Assembly (NCBI RefSeq): GCF_025949665.1
Contig: NZ_JAPDFT010000001.1
Span: forward strand, 2,170,001-2,234,000
Length of the DNA: 64,000 bases
Direction: 5' to 3'
Source of the DNA: Chryseobacterium viscerum
GTDB lineage: Bacteria > Bacteroidota > Bacteroidia > Flavobacteriales > Weeksellaceae
In this document: positions 25,430-33,444 of the stretch, in pieces
Numbering within the stretch: position 1 is the stretch's first letter
Layout: every line of letters starts with the position of its first letter
The notes under the pieces: model-generated
What the model was told of the DNA's origin: nothing
The model's database searches: none
Seen by the model: only the letters and a program-made list of their open reading frames with translations
Position numbers and translations under genes: made by a program

Positions 25430-26134
25430 TTATTTTTTGACTTTAAAATCATTCGCTCCCGGATAAGGCTGCAGATACCCTGAATTCCAATTGGACTGAA
25501 GCAGTGACTCTACAAATTCATCAGTTCTGTTGTTGTGTGGATCGTAGTGGTCTTTCAGATCAATATCGGCCATCTTTCCTTTTACATTCCACCAGAAAGC
25601 GCTCCATCCACCTCTCAGTTCTTTGATGATTTCATAGACGTTTTTTCCGGTAGCTCTGTTCATCAGCTTTGCAAAAACCTGCCCTTCGGTAGTGGTAAGA
25701 TCTCTCAGTTGTTTTTCATACTGATCTGCCAGCATATTCTGTCGTTCTCTTACAAATTTTCTTTTAGCCTTACTATCCATATCATTCATATCTTTCTGGA
25801 TATCTCTATACTGTTGTAGTGCAGTAACAAATAGCGGATACACTCTGTACAGTTTTTTATTAAGGAAATAATAGTAATTTTTATCCAACTGATTATTAAA
25901 TCTTGGTTTATTAACCAAAACCAATTCATCTAATACAACTACAGGCTCACCATTGATTTCATAAATCTTGACTTTTTGCTGCTCGTCATAATAATATTTA
26001 TTACCAAATTCATCCGTTTTCAAGGATTCAGCTGGATATTGATTGAGTGGTTTCGCCACTACGCCATCCTTTTGGCCAAAAACACTGACTCCAAAAAAGA
26101 AAATAAAAAGGCAGATAATCTTACTAAAATTCAT
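25430..26134 (-). CDS. Secreted DUF4294 protein
   Basis: The open frame extends twelve residues upstream, but the start at 26134 gives a clean signal peptide (IICLFIFFFGVSVFGQ). The 234-residue mature region has DGVVAKPL, a Lys/Arg-rich helix (DMDSKAKRKFVRERQ) and GGWSAFWWNVKGKMADIDLKDHYDP, which I assign to DUF4294, a family restricted to Flavobacteriia-like bacteria. It lies divergent from the M42 peptidase gene. Function unknown. Confidence 0.8.
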   Translation of the reverse strand: MNFSKIICLFIFFFGVSVFGQKDGVVAKPLNQYPAESLKTDEFGNKYYYDEQQKVKIYEINGEPVVVLDELVLVNKPRFNNQLDKNYYYFLNKKLYRVYPLFVTALQQYRDIQKDMNDMDSKAKRKFVRERQNMLADQYEKQLRDLTTTEGQVFAKLMNRATGKNVYEIIKELRGGWSAFWWNVKGKMADIDLKDHYDPHNNRTDEFVESLLQSNWNSGYLQPYPGANDFKVKK

Positions 26135-26185
26135 TATTTTTACACTTATAACAACAAAAATTAAACGCAAAAATCATTCCTTTTT

Positions 26186-27259
26186 ATGAAATTTGAAAAG
26201 AAATCTTTGAAATTTTTAGAGAAATATTTAAATACATCATCACCAACAGGTTATGAACATAAAGGGCAAGAAGTCTGGATGGACTATATCAGACCCTATG
26301 TTGACAAAATAGAAGTAGACCATTATGGAACCTGTTATGGAATCATTAATCCGGAAGCTGAATTTAAAGTAGTGATTGAGGCACATGCTGATGAAATTTC
26401 ATGGTATGTTAATTATATTACGGATGACGGGTTAATCTATGTCATTAGAAACGGAGGTTCTGATCAAACAATAGCCCCTTCAAAAGTGGTTCATATTCAT
26501 GGAGAAAACGGGATCGTAAAAGGAGTTTTCGGATGGCCGGCTATTCATACAAGAACGAATCAGAATGAGCCCACTCCCAAAATTGAAAACATCTTCATCG
26601 ACTGTGGTGCTACTTCCAAAAAAGAAGTGGAAGAAATGGGAATCTTCGTAGGATGCATGATTACTTATCCGGATGAGTTCTTTGAAATGAACGACAGATA
26701 TTTTGTATGCAGAGCACTGGACAACAGGATCGGAGGCTTCATGATTGCTGAAGTTGCAAGACTTTTAAAAGAAAATAAAAAATCTATTCCATTCGGGCTT
26801 TATATTACTAATTCTGTACAGGAAGAAGTAGGTTTATACGGTGCAGATATGATTGCTGATACTATTAAACCCAATATTGCCATTGTAACTGATGTTACCC
26901 ACGATACCACCACTCCAATGATTGAAAAGAAGAAAGAAGGAGATCAGAAATGTGGCGCAGGGCCGGTAGTATTTTTTGCTCCAAGTGTTCATCATACGAT
27001 CAGAGAATTGATTATTTATACTGCAAAAACCAAAAAAATTCCTTTCCAAAGAGCCGCAGCAAGCAGAGCTACAGGAACTGATACTGACGCTTTTGCCCAT
27101 TCCAACGGCGGAGTACCAAGTGCTTTAATTTCATTACCTTTGCGTTATATGCATACTACGGTAGAAATGGTTGCTAAGGAAGATGTGGCTAATGTTATTA
27201 AACTTATCTATGAAACGGTTCTTAGGATCAAACCGGAAATGAAACTGAAGTATCATTAA
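26186..27259 (+). CDS. M42-family metallopeptidase
   Basis: A 357-residue cytoplasmic aminopeptidase or glutamyl aminopeptidase of the PepA/FrvX type. Di-metal residues are seen in EAHADEISWYV (His and Asp), CRALDNRIGG (bridging Asp), SVQEEVGLYGA (Glu pair), VTDVTHDT (Asp) and the C-terminal MHTTVEM (His). These enzymes form tetrahedral dodecamers that process short peptides. A small membrane protein gene starts five bases downstream. Confidence 0.93.
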   Translation: MKFEKKSLKFLEKYLNTSSPTGYEHKGQEVWMDYIRPYVDKIEVDHYGTCYGIINPEAEFKVVIEAHADEISWYVNYITDDGLIYVIRNGGSDQTIAPSKVVHIHGENGIVKGVFGWPAIHTRTNQNEPTPKIENIFIDCGATSKKEVEEMGIFVGCMITYPDEFFEMNDRYFVCRALDNRIGGFMIAEVARLLKENKKSIPFGLYITNSVQEEVGLYGADMIADTIKPNIAIVTDVTHDTTTPMIEKKKEGDQKCGAGPVVFFAPSVHHTIRELIIYTAKTKKIPFQRAAASRATGTDTDAFAHSNGGVPSALISLPLRYMHTTVEMVAKEDVANVIKLIYETVLRIKPEMKLKYH

Positions 27260-27264
27260 TTAAA

Positions 27265-27567
27265 ATGAAAAATGTCTTTTATCATCTCATTAAGAAACCT
27301 ACTTTCATCTCTATAGTATTCATTATACTTGCAGGACTTGGAATCCCTTTAATTGTATATCAATTATTTACATTCGATTCCAGTGAAAGTTTAGGAATTA
27401 CGATCGAAGTCATTTTCCTGATGATTTTATTTGGACTCCTTGTGATTGACAGGTTTTTACTGATAAATATCAACAATAAAAAGTTATCTGTCATAGAAGT
27501 GATTTTAATAACAGGATATCTCACCTATTATTATTTTACCCATGACCGTTCATTTTCAATAGGATAA
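27265..27567 (+). CDS. Small membrane protein of unknown function
   Basis: A 100-residue protein with three predicted helices (about 13-33, 42-62, 76-92) and no recognised domain. It starts five bases after the M42 gene and is followed 25 bases later by rpe, so it is probably cotranscribed with both. No functional clue beyond that. Confidence 0.65.
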   Translation: MKNVFYHLIKKPTFISIVFIILAGLGIPLIVYQLFTFDSSESLGITIEVIFLMILFGLLVIDRFLLININNKKLSVIEVILITGYLTYYYFTHDRSFSIG

Positions 27568-27592
27568 TAAAGTAAAAGTATAAAAAGTAAAA

Positions 27593-28243
27593 ATGAAAAC
27601 GAAGCTTATTGCTCCATCCCTTTTATCTGCAGACTTTGGGAATCTGCAAAGAGATATTGAAATGCTGAACAATTCTCAGGCCGACTGGTTCCACATTGAT
27701 GTGATGGACGGCAGATTTGTACCTAACATTTCATTTGGTTTTCCGGTGATGAAAACTGTTCAACAGCATGCCAAAAAATTTGTAGATGTTCACCTGATGA
27801 TTGTGGAGCCTGAGAAATATGTTGATGAATTCATCAACCATGGTGCAGACCTTATTTCCGTTCATTACGAAGCATGTACACATCTTCACAGAACGATTCA
27901 TCACATTCAGAGTAAAGGAGTAAAAGCGGGTGTCGTTTTAAACCCTTCCACTCCTGTATTAATGCTTGAGGACATCATTGCAGATGTGGATCTGGTATTG
28001 TTAATGAGTGTAAACCCAGGATTTGGAGGACAGAAATTCATTGAGAATACTTACAAAAAAATTGCTGAAACCAAAGATCTTATCTTAAGCAACAACTCTA
28101 CAGCACTGATTGAAATAGACGGTGGTGTGAATCTTGACAACGCTTCTAAGCTTTTTGAAGCCGGAGCTGATGTACTTGTTGCAGGAAATGCTGTTTTCTC
28201 AGCGGAAAGCCCTGAGAGAACAATTGAGCTTCTAAAGATTTGA
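27593..28243 (+). CDS. rpe: Ribulose-phosphate 3-epimerase
   Basis: Interconverts ribulose 5-phosphate and xylulose 5-phosphate in the pentose phosphate pathway. The 216-residue TIM barrel has LIAPSLLSADFGNL, HIDVMDGRFVPNISFG, VDVHLMIVEPEKY, MSVNPGFGGQKF and EIDGGVN, which include the two His and two Asp residues that bind metal and catalyse. A clean terminator follows. Confidence 0.97.
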   Translation: MKTKLIAPSLLSADFGNLQRDIEMLNNSQADWFHIDVMDGRFVPNISFGFPVMKTVQQHAKKFVDVHLMIVEPEKYVDEFINHGADLISVHYEACTHLHRTIHHIQSKGVKAGVVLNPSTPVLMLEDIIADVDLVLLMSVNPGFGGQKFIENTYKKIAETKDLILSNNSTALIEIDGGVNLDNASKLFEAGADVLVAGNAVFSAESPERTIELLKI

Positions 28244-28270
28244 TTTAATCATTATCTTAATTATAAAAAC

Positions 28271-28298
28271 AAAAGGCAGCCAATGGCTGCCTTTTCTC
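28271..28298 (+). terminator. Terminator after rpe
   Basis: AAAAGGCAGCCA/TGGCTGCCTTTT is a perfect stem with a minimal loop, 27 bases past the stop codon. Confidence 0.85.
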
Positions 28299-28466
28299 TT
28301 GTTTGAAATGAAGTCTTCTTGGTTATAAATTTTTTTTCAACATTTTGAAAATGTTAAAGATCTGTTTTGTCTTGCTAACATTACAAAGATCTGAATAAAA
28401 GCATACCTATACATCCGTAGAAATACTGAATCTACCATTAAGTATTTTTACTTATTCTGGTTCTTT

Positions 28467-28958
28467 TTACACTTCCCTGTTCCAAATACAGGCACAGACC
28501 ACAAAAATGATGGAAATCACAGAAAACATAGTTCTTATATTATTCAGAAAATTCCATCTGTTTTCAAAATTATCGCGCATCTGTCTGATCGCTTCTGTTG
28601 TAGAACCGGTAATATCAAACTTATCCAGCACATCATTCATTGGAACATTCCCGGCAACCGTGACTCCAAAAACTCCAATCAAATAGGCCAGTGCTGCCAG
28701 CAGAAGAAAAATAAAAACGGGTTGTTGTCCCCGAAACAAAAAAGCAGATAGCGGAAGGAGAATCGCTGTTCCCATAAAGCTCATGAAGAAAACGGGGTTC
28801 AGAATTTCCCGGTTGATATTCTGCATGGCTTTCAGATATTCCACATCAGAGAGTTTTCCCAGTCCGAGAACTACCGAACATGAATAGGCATAGAAAAGTC
28901 CTCCTATCAGAGCAGTGAGGACAGCAGTAATGATCAATACTAATGTTGTCATTTTCAT
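28467..28958 (-). CDS. DUF1772 four-helix membrane protein in the DUF692 operon
   Basis: A 163-residue inner-membrane protein with four hydrophobic helices (about 5-27, 54-72, 80-100, 140-160). The motifs FYAYSCSVVLGL and a loop with NVPMNDVLDKFD and NRWNFLNNIRT match DUF1772 (anthrone-oxygenase-like). It is the third gene of a minus-strand operon after the precursor-like peptide and the DUF692 enzyme, 29 bases behind the latter. Related peptide systems carry a DoxX-type four-helix protein in this position, so it may handle electrons, the peptide or a metal at the membrane; that is inference. Confidence 0.8.
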   Translation of the reverse strand: MKMTTLVLIITAVLTALIGGLFYAYSCSVVLGLGKLSDVEYLKAMQNINREILNPVFFMSFMGTAILLPLSAFLFRGQQPVFIFLLLAALAYLIGVFGVTVAGNVPMNDVLDKFDITGSTTEAIRQMRDNFENRWNFLNNIRTMFSVISIIFVVCACIWNREV

Positions 28959-28987
28959 ATATTTTGATTTTGGTTATCAGGATAGAA

Positions 28988-30085
28988 TTAATAAGGATTC
29001 CACTTTTTAATGATATTCTGGGCCGTAAGAATCATTTCGGGATCCCAATTATCTGTTTTAAAATAATGGAAATCCTGATCTTTGATGACCGCTGTTCCCA
29101 CATTGTCAAAAAGAAGCCTGGTAAGCCTCGACTGCTCTTCAAACAACGCCGGATCTTCAACAGGCTTTTTTGAAAATTGTATTTCCTGTTTGCTCCAGCT
29201 GCTCTTCTCTCTTTCTTTCCCACCTGAAGCTTCGATCATTGTCTTAACTTTATTGAAATCATTCAGGAAGTTTTCTTTATCCTCTTCTGTTTTCAGCGTA
29301 TGTCCAAGTCTTTCAATAATAATATATTCCAGATTCTGACACTGTTCCAACACAGAGGGCAAAACAGAAAAGATTGTTTCAGGAATAACATCATCATGAG
29401 TGTCTCTTCTCACCTGCTTTTTTCCATACACACTCTCCTGCCAACTCCCTCCGGAAAGATGAATCTCTTTTACCTTATCTAAAGGGTAAAGATCAATTAT
29501 CTCCTGCATTTCTACTTCAAAATTGCAGGATTGACAGTAAATATTATGAAGATCGAGAATCAGAAAACCATCGGTATCTTCTGTCAGTTTATCAAGAAAA
29601 ACACCTTGTTCTTTAACATCATCTATGGAAAATGAAAAGGCTAAATTTTCTATACCAACAGGAATATCCACAGCTTCCTGAAGCCTGTACAGTCTGTCTT
29701 TTCCTATTTGTAACGTTTTGAGATGCAGAGATACCGGTAATGGTACTCCCTGGTGAAAGTTTTCAGTATTCATGAAACCGAAATGTTCCGTGATATGATT
29801 GTATTTCCTCAGACTGACTTCTTCTTTTAGCTTTTGCAACCATTTCCCCTGCCTTTCTGTCCATCTTGCGTCAAACAGGGAATAATAAACGCCATGTCCT
29901 ATCAAACGGTTATTTTCAGCATAAAAGTTCAGCAGATCACGAAGCCAATCCGGTTCATTGGTATGATAAAGGGTATCAAAAGACCATTCCAGAACATCAA
30001 TAGCGTTGTTCTGCAGCAATGGCAAAACAGCAGAAACAAAATCAGCTTCTGCCATCATTGATATTCCTAATAGCGGTTTTTTCAT
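28988..30085 (-). CDS. DUF692-family multinuclear iron oxygenase, candidate peptide-modifying enzyme
   Basis: A 365-residue protein. Residues 1-280 form the DUF692 TIM-barrel (MbnB/TglH/ChrH type). Candidate metal ligands are His64 (IGHGVYYSL), Glu100-His101 (HITEHFGF), Glu146 (GIENLAF), Asp178-His180 (DLHNIY), His209 (EIHLSGG), Asp228-His230 and Glu259. Members oxidise Cys residues of ribosomal peptides. Residues 290-365 (ALFEEQSRLTRLLFDN onwards) are an extra domain not in the usual core; it may be a fused remnant of the separate partner protein these enzymes need. It starts three bases after the precursor-like gene. Confidence 0.85.
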   Translation of the reverse strand: MKKPLLGISMMAEADFVSAVLPLLQNNAIDVLEWSFDTLYHTNEPDWLRDLLNFYAENNRLIGHGVYYSLFDARWTERQGKWLQKLKEEVSLRKYNHITEHFGFMNTENFHQGVPLPVSLHLKTLQIGKDRLYRLQEAVDIPVGIENLAFSFSIDDVKEQGVFLDKLTEDTDGFLILDLHNIYCQSCNFEVEMQEIIDLYPLDKVKEIHLSGGSWQESVYGKKQVRRDTHDDVIPETIFSVLPSVLEQCQNLEYIIIERLGHTLKTEEDKENFLNDFNKVKTMIEASGGKEREKSSWSKQEIQFSKKPVEDPALFEEQSRLTRLLFDNVGTAVIKDQDFHYFKTDNWDPEMILTAQNIIKKWNPY

Positions 30086-30088
30086 TTT

Positions 30089-30310
30089 TTATCCCATTCC
30101 ACAGGCCGGGCAGCCATGACCACGAAGAACCAGCGTATCTTTTTTTACGATTGGCTTCGGAGTTCCCGGTTTTTTCTTTTCAACAGTGTCGGGCGCTGTT
30201 GCTCTCTTTACTTTTTTTATAGGCTTTTTAGATTTAGCTTCGGGTTTAGTGCTTTGTGCAGAGACTCCTACCGCTAATAAACTCGCCATTAATACTACTG
30301 GAATTTTCAT
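30089..30310 (-). CDS. Putative secreted RiPP precursor ending in CPACGMG
   Basis: A 73-residue peptide with a signal peptide (VVLMASLLAVGVSAQ, cleavage near residue 18), a Lys/Pro-rich low-complexity middle (residues 21-57) and a short conserved-looking tail RGHGCPACGMG. The only two Cys residues are 67 and 70. It is the first gene of the operon, and the DUF692 enzyme follows after three bases. Size, tail and position are what is expected of a DUF692 substrate: the Cys pair would be the modification site. It resembles the ChrA substrate type of Chryseobacterium as I remember it; an alignment would settle this. Confidence 0.75.
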   Translation of the reverse strand: MKIPVVLMASLLAVGVSAQSTKPEAKSKKPIKKVKRATAPDTVEKKKPGTPKPIVKKDTLVLRGHGCPACGMG

Positions 30311-30465
30311 AGTTGCTTTTTTTCAGATAAAATTTACAATAAACGTTCCATTTATAAAAATACAACAATAAGTACCATCTTAACATCATTTATAAATAAA
30401 TATTACAAACTATTTTATGCTTTCATGTTTTCTTTATTTATATTTAATGGCAAAAAAAACTATAT

Positions 30466-32313
30466 ATGAAAAGCAGTCTGATTAAAGCTGTTTTCCTTGG
30501 GTTGGTATTATCTGCTTATAATATCAGCGCACAGGTTCAAACAGTTGACAACAGCAAGAAAATGGAATGGTTTAAAAATGCTAAACTGGGTATTTTTATT
30601 CATTGGGGAATCTACTCCGTGAATGGGATCTCCGAATCATGGTCATTTTTCAACAATTATATTAATCATGAAAATTACATGAAACAGCTGAATGGCTTTT
30701 CAGCTTCAAAATACCAGCCCGAACAATGGGTAAACCTGATTAAAGAATCCGGAGCAAAATATGCTGTTATCACAACCAAACACCATGACGGGGTTTCATT
30801 GTGGAACTCTAAGGCTGAAAATGCAACCACCATTCCCGGGCAGTCTTTGGCAAAAAAAGATGTTTTAAGTCCTTTTATTTCCGCTTTGAAAAAATCAGGA
30901 TTAAAAACGGGGCTTTACTTCTCTCTGCCAGATTGGAGCCACCCCTATTATGACATCAATACCCGGACAAAAAAGCGATACGAAATAAAAGATGATCCGA
31001 AACGCTGGCAGAATTTTATCAGCTACTACCAAAGCCAGCTTAATGAACTTTCCTCACAATATTCACCTGACCTTCTCTGGTTTGATGGAGACTGGGAACA
31101 TACTTCTGAGGAATGGAAAGCTTCTCAGGCTCTGGAGCTACTCAAGAAATACAATTCCAATATCCTCATCAATTCAAGGCTCAACAATCATGGGGATTAC
31201 GACACTCCTGAACAGGGAATTCCGGTAGTTCCGCCACAAAATCCATACTGGGAGCTTTGTTATACCATGAATGATTCCTGGGGATATCAGCCTTATGATA
31301 AAAATTATAAAACACCTAATATGATTGTCAGGACTCTGGCAGATGTGATCAGTATGGGTGGAAATCTTCTGCTTGATATCGGCCCCAGAGCAGATGGTAC
31401 AATTCCCGAGGAGCAGATTGAAATTCTGAAGAATCTTGGCCGCTGGACCTCCAAAAATCAGCGTGCCATTTATGAAACAACCCGTGGAATTCCTTTTGAA
31501 AATTACAGAGGAAAGTCTTCTTTATCCACCTCAAAAACATCCCTATTCCTTTATCTGGAGGAAGCTAAAAACTTCACAAAGATTTATGGATTGGGAACAA
31601 AGCCTGCTTCAGTAAAAATTATTGGAGATCCTTCGGCTGTTATTAAAACAGATTACAATGCTGAAAAAACACTGACATTGAATTTTTCCAATGTAAAATT
31701 TGATAAAGATGTCACCGTTGCAGAGCTTACTTTTGATACTTCACCTGTATTTCTGAAAGATTTTAAGAAGGAAGATCATTCTCTCACTGAAATACTGAAT
31801 AATAAAAATACGCAGGAAGCAGTCTATAATATAACCAATACATTATATAATGGTTATAATCTGCCAACTTCTTCAGGACTGACCAGTGATGGTCTCGATA
31901 TGAAAATAAAGAAAACACCCAACACCAATAAGGAAGCATTGCAATGGATAAGTAAGCATGCAGAGGCTCTTTATGAAACGGAAAAAGGATTACCAGATGG
32001 TCATTATTCAGGAATGAGCGCATTGTCAAAAGATAAACAGACACTTTATCTTTTTGTGGAAGGAACACCTACAGGCCCCATTGCCTTAAAAGGAATAAAA
32101 AACGGAATTGCCAGAATAAGAGTGGTAGGCGAAGGTACTATGCTGTCACATACAATATACAATAAACTTTACTGGAGCGATAGACCGGGAATTATATACA
32201 TTGATATTCCAAAGGAAAAGCTTGATAAGCAGATGACCGTTATTGCGGTGTTGCTTAATAAACCTCTTGAACTGTACAGAGAAAATGTAGGGGCAATTGA
32301 AAATAATCTTTAA
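30466..32313 (+). CDS. Alpha-L-fucosidase, GH29, with duplicated C-terminal module
   Basis: An exported 615-residue glycoside hydrolase (signal peptide ends NISAQ). The catalytic TIM-barrel (about 30-330) has HWGIYSV, TKHHDGVSLWNSK, and the nucleophile Asp207 in LLWFDGDWE; LLDIGPRADGTIP precedes the second domain. A C-terminal motif occurs twice: WTSKNQRAIYETTRG (about 325) and WISKHAEALYETEKG (about 494), each with Y.G.S.LS after it. Hydrolyses terminal fucose on glycans. The gene faces away from the DUF692 operon. Confidence 0.92.
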   Translation: MKSSLIKAVFLGLVLSAYNISAQVQTVDNSKKMEWFKNAKLGIFIHWGIYSVNGISESWSFFNNYINHENYMKQLNGFSASKYQPEQWVNLIKESGAKYAVITTKHHDGVSLWNSKAENATTIPGQSLAKKDVLSPFISALKKSGLKTGLYFSLPDWSHPYYDINTRTKKRYEIKDDPKRWQNFISYYQSQLNELSSQYSPDLLWFDGDWEHTSEEWKASQALELLKKYNSNILINSRLNNHGDYDTPEQGIPVVPPQNPYWELCYTMNDSWGYQPYDKNYKTPNMIVRTLADVISMGGNLLLDIGPRADGTIPEEQIEILKNLGRWTSKNQRAIYETTRGIPFENYRGKSSLSTSKTSLFLYLEEAKNFTKIYGLGTKPASVKIIGDPSAVIKTDYNAEKTLTLNFSNVKFDKDVTVAELTFDTSPVFLKDFKKEDHSLTEILNNKNTQEAVYNITNTLYNGYNLPTSSGLTSDGLDMKIKKTPNTNKEALQWISKHAEALYETEKGLPDGHYSGMSALSKDKQTLYLFVEGTPTGPIALKGIKNGIARIRVVGEGTMLSHTIYNKLYWSDRPGIIYIDIPKEKLDKQMTVIAVLLNKPLELYRENVGAIENNL

Positions 32314-32344
32314 ATCTGATTAAAGATCACATTTATGAAAAACA

Positions 32345-32376
32345 AAATCCGGAGAAAATTCTCCGGATCTTTTATT
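32345..32376. terminator. Bidirectional terminator between fucosidase and ndk
   Basis: AATCCGGAGAA/TTCTCCGGAT palindrome, followed by TTTTATTTT on the plus strand and by TTTTGTTTTT on the minus strand. Confidence 0.75.
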
Positions 32377-32392
32377 TTGTAAGATGATTTTC

Positions 32393-32809
32393 TTAGAAAA
32401 TCTCTCTTCCTGAAAAATGGAACTGAGCTTCGATTAATGCATTCTCGTCAGAATCTGAACCGTGAACCGCATTTTCTCCGATGCTTCTTGCAAACATTTT
32501 TCTGATTGTACCTTCTGCAGCTTCTGCAGGGTTAGTAGCACCGATTAATGTTCTGAAGTCTTCAACTGCATTGTCTTTTTCTAAAACTGCAGCCACGATA
32601 GGACCAGAGCTCATGAATTCTACCAACTCACCATAAAATGGTCTTTCAGCGTGTACTTCATAGAATTTTTTTGCATCAGCAACTGTAAGCTGAGTTAATT
32701 TTAAAGCTTTGATTTTAAAACCTCCTTCAGCAATCTTACCCAATATAGCACCGATATGTCCGTCAGCAACTGCATCAGGCTTAATCATAGTGAATGTAAT
32801 GTTAGACAT
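32393..32809 (-). CDS. ndk: Nucleoside-diphosphate kinase
   Basis: Transfers the gamma phosphate of ATP to nucleoside diphosphates. The 138-residue protein has the N-terminal [10 protein letters not shown] and the active-site phospho-His116 in [17 protein letters not shown] -7 element lies at 32833-32840 on the minus strand. It is transcribed alone and converges on the fucosidase gene. Confidence 0.97.
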   Translation of the reverse strand: MSNITFTMIKPDAVADGHIGAILGKIAEGGFKIKALKLTQLTVADAKKFYEVHAERPFYGELVEFMSSGPIVAAVLEKDNAVEDFRTLIGATNPAEAAEGTIRKMFARSIGENAVHGSDSDENALIEAQFHFSGREIF

Positions 32810-32832
32810 AAATGTATATTTTTTTAATGGCG

Positions 32833-32840
32833 CAAAATTA
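32833..32840 (-). promoter_or_regulatory. -7 promoter element for ndk
   Basis: TAATTTTG on the minus strand, 24 bases before the ndk ATG. Confidence 0.5.
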
Positions 32841-32918
32841 CAAAAAATATCTTTGATTTTTATTTTAATTTTTTTTTAACATAAAAATAACTTTTATTAA
32901 GAAATTATGAACCAATCT

Positions 32919-32937
32919 TTGGCACAGTAATTGTTTA
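32919..32937 (+). promoter_or_regulatory. Sigma-54-like promoter with no gene downstream
   Basis: TTTGGCACAGTAATTGTTT has an excellent -24 box (TTGGCAC, GG at 32921-32922). Ten bases on, the -12 box reads TTGT instead of TTGC (GT at 32933-32934). Transcription would start near 32946 and meet a strong terminator about 45 bases later. Confidence 0.4.
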
Positions 32938-32945
32938 TTCTATTG

Positions 32946-33012
32946 CGATTCTCATGTTTAATTTGAGTTTTCATGGTTATTAGTTTTTACCCAGCTTCGG
33001 CTGGGTTTTTTT
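32946..33012 (+). ncRNA. Candidate ~65-nt orphan transcript
   Basis: A plus-strand terminator sits in the gap between two minus-strand genes, so some short plus-strand RNA must end here if it works. The segment contains a nine-codon ORF (MFNLSFHGY, 32954-32983) directly before the hairpin. It may be a small RNA or a micro-peptide mRNA. Confidence 0.35.
32989..33012 (+). terminator. Strong UUCG terminator without an upstream gene
   Basis: CCCAGC-TTCG-GCTGGG stem with a stable tetraloop and T7. On the minus strand no T-run follows, so it works only for plus-strand transcripts. Confidence 0.85.
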
Positions 33013-33155
33013 ATTCCCAAAAAACAATACTGTTTTTTATCAATTCGGTAATTTTAAGCACTAAATAAAAGTATATTTAATAATATTACTGCTTTTATTT
33101 CAATTAATAAAATAATTGAATTTTCTAAAATATCATTTTTTCAATCAACTAAAAT

Positions 33156-33211
33156 ATGCCAAAAGTGGAGTTATCTGCCAAATTTGTCATGCCAAAAAGT
33201 AGAGTTATCTG
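33156..33211. repeat. Pair of ~22-base direct repeats, possible insertion-element end remnant
   Basis: ATGCCAAAA-GT-(G/A)GAGTTATCTG occurs at 33156-33177 and 33189-33211, spaced 33 bases apart, with one mismatch and one indel. Multiple ~20-base direct repeats near a terminus are typical of IS21-like ends, but no transposase gene is near. Confidence 0.5.
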
Positions 33212-33411
33212 AAAATAGATTTTTTTTCGTAAAAATTCAACATACCAAGTATTAAAAAAAAGACAATCAATTATAGCATTTAATTTATTCTTTAAATAAA
33301 AAATATTATAAAATATATTACTAAAATCAAAGGGATAAAATAGTAAAGATCTCTTTAAACCTTGACAAGGAGTGGTGACAGGTTCAGTAAAAGAAATTTT
33401 AAAACAAAAAA

Positions 33412-33435
33412 AGAGACTATTTAATGATAGTCTCT
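33412..33435 (-). terminator. Terminator of rsgA
   Basis: Minus-strand AGAGACTAT/ATAGTCTCT stem with loop CATTAA, followed by T6, ten bases after the rsgA stop codon. Confidence 0.8.
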
Positions 33436-33444
33436 CTGTATATT

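Larger units (their letters stand above)
33013..33444. other. Gene-free AT-rich stretch with a direct repeat pair
   Basis: No gene was found. It contains the ATGCCAAAA direct repeats listed separately, a TTGACAAGGAGTGGTGACAG stretch at 33362-33381 of unknown meaning, and the rsgA terminator at its right end. Confidence 0.5.

Noticed and set aside
33156..33211. CRISPR array
   Set aside because: Only two imperfect units with an 11-base spacer; no further units and no cas genes.
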